Assembly (NCBI RefSeq): GCF_015714715.1
Contig: NZ_WAHS01000001.1
Coordinates: 434,001 to 498,000 of the forward strand
DNA from: Aestuariivirga litoralis
GTDB taxonomy: Bacteria > Pseudomonadota > Alphaproteobacteria > Rhizobiales > Aestuariivirgaceae
Direction: 5' to 3'
Length of the DNA: 64,000 nucleotides
The number at the start of each line of letters is the position of its first letter. The stretch's first letter is position 1. The notes beneath the pieces were generated by a model. It saw nothing but the letters and a program-made list of their open reading frames with translations, did not search any database and was not told the origin of the DNA. Positions 63,287 through 64,000 of this stretch are shown here, one piece after another. The position numbers and the translations under genes are program-made.

Positions 63287-64000
63287 ATGCGCACTGCGTT
63301 CATGGAAATGTTGGGCTTGTCGGCACCCATTCTGCAAGCGCCCATTGGCAGTTGCGCGACCCCCGCTCTTGCAGTGGCAGTTGGGCGTGCAGGCGGCATG
63401 GGCTCCATGTCCATGGCATGGACGGACAAGGAAACGGGCCTGCAGCAGCTTGCATCGCTCAAGGCGCAAACCCAATCCTTCTTCTTCAATTTTGTTCTGC
63501 GCTTTGGAGCGGAAGCACCACCCTGGTACATCGGCTCTGGCTTGCCAGCCGTCACTTTCTCTTGGGGCCTTGATGCCCCACTCATCGCCGCTTTTAAGAA
63601 ACATGGCACCCGCGTCGGCGTTCAGGTGGGATCATCAGAAGGCGCACGCCTTGCTATTGCTGCGGGGGCCGACTTCATCATCGCGCAGGGCATGGAGGCG
63701 GGCGGTCATGTGCAGTCCACAACGCCGCTGGACTTGCTATTGAAGACCGTGATCGCTGCTGCCGGTCAGGTGCCTGTTGTGGCAACGGGCGGCATCGCAA
63801 CTGCAGAAGATATCGTCAGGGTGATGAAGGCAGGGGCACAAGCCGTGATGATGGGCACGCGTTTTGTCGCCACCGCAGAGTCCGGCGCCCATGATCTCTA
63901 CAAGCAGGCGCTGGTTGCAGCGAAGCGTGAAGACCAAGCCTACACCCATTGTTTTGATATTGACTGGCCCTACGCCATGCACGGCGTACTTCGCAATTCC
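63287..64000 (+). CDS. Nitronate monooxygenase-family protein (3' end outside window)
   Basis: Open from ATG 63287 to the last base without a stop: 238 residues of an expected ~310-320. FMN-dependent barrel of the nitronate monooxygenase/2-nitropropane dioxygenase family. Visible: LSAPILQAPIGSCATPALAV at the start, RVGVQVGSSEGARLAIAAG, the conserved FIIAQGMEAGGHV (with the catalytic-region His), PVVATGGIATAEDIV and AVMMGTRFVATAES. Oxidises alkyl nitronates to carbonyl and nitrite. The 142 bp before it show no gene I can support. Confidence 0.88.
   Translation, partial: MRTAFMEMLGLSAPILQAPIGSCATPALAVAVGRAGGMGSMSMAWTDKETGLQQLASLKAQTQSFFFNFVLRFGAEAPPWYIGSGLPAVTFSWGLDAPLIAAFKKHGTRVGVQVGSSEGARLAIAAGADFIIAQGMEAGGHVQSTTPLDLLLKTVIAAAGQVPVVATGGIATAEDIVRVMKAGAQAVMMGTRFVATAESGAHDLYKQALVAAKREDQAYTHCFDIDWPYAMHGVLRNS

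Overview
This is a chromosomal segment of a free-living alphaproteobacterium, most likely of the order Hyphomicrobiales (Rhizobiales). The support is a circularly permuted two-piece tmRNA with tag ANDNYAPVALAA, an alpha-type SspB, a CckA hybrid kinase, GAAC-N7-GAAC LexA boxes, and the housekeeping order cckA - recA - alaS - icd - trmJ - murI. GC is high almost throughout; the clear exception is about 6.24-8.33 kb, which is visibly A+T-richer. Assignment below order level is not possible from sequence alone.

Layout. 1-6.2 kb: tail of a probable sigma factor/SnoaL-type protein, aldo/keto reductase, TauE/SafE permease, a stand-alone molybdopterin oxidoreductase, a DHA2 MFS exporter and an OsmC protein. 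6.3-8.7 kb: an A+T-rich accessory patch with a DUF5131 (Gp37/Gp68, three-Cys) gene and its partner tcmP, preceded by a LexA-type box nearly matching the one at recA, then a palindrome/promoter-like element and an unassigned stretch. 8.7-19.8 kb: small secreted protein, two DnaA boxes ahead of ndk, a VUT transporter, an AraC regulator divergent from two tandem PhyH dioxygenases, a TMEM175-like channel, two tandem EamA permeases, a dimethylglycine/sarcosine dehydrogenase-like flavoprotein, an outer-membrane-like protein and a SpoU methyltransferase. 19.9-29.9 kb: a flavin monooxygenase and an 8.2 kb gene for a secreted protein with a Gly-rich head, about 20 tandem repeats and a DUF11 tail. 30-36.5 kb: PHP phosphoesterase, two tandem Kup potassium transporters, MepA endopeptidase and SspB.

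36.5-49 kb: ssrA (tmRNA), a DUF2853 protein, a tightly overlapping thyA-CPBP protease-GNAT-folA set, a DegP-type protease, FliO, CckA, a DUF2231/sorbosone dehydrogenase pair, a glycosyltransferase and SOS-controlled recA with a strong terminator. 49.4-64 kb: alaS, a GFA protein, a sensor kinase, icd, an NRAMP-related transporter, then a run of genes joined by 1-4 bp overlaps (MFS - trmJ - murI - GMC oxidoreductase - coniferyl aldehyde dehydrogenase), and a nitronate monooxygenase cut by the window end.

How it fits together: SspB and tmRNA both feed stalled-ribosome products to ClpXP; ThyA and FolA form the dTMP/folate cycle; recA and the DUF5131-tcmP pair appear to share LexA control; GMC oxidoreductase plus aldehyde dehydrogenase form an alcohol-to-acid path. 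The best candidate for an under-described system is the SOS-boxed DUF5131-TcmP pair at 6321-8267; the giant repeat protein is the most unusual single gene.
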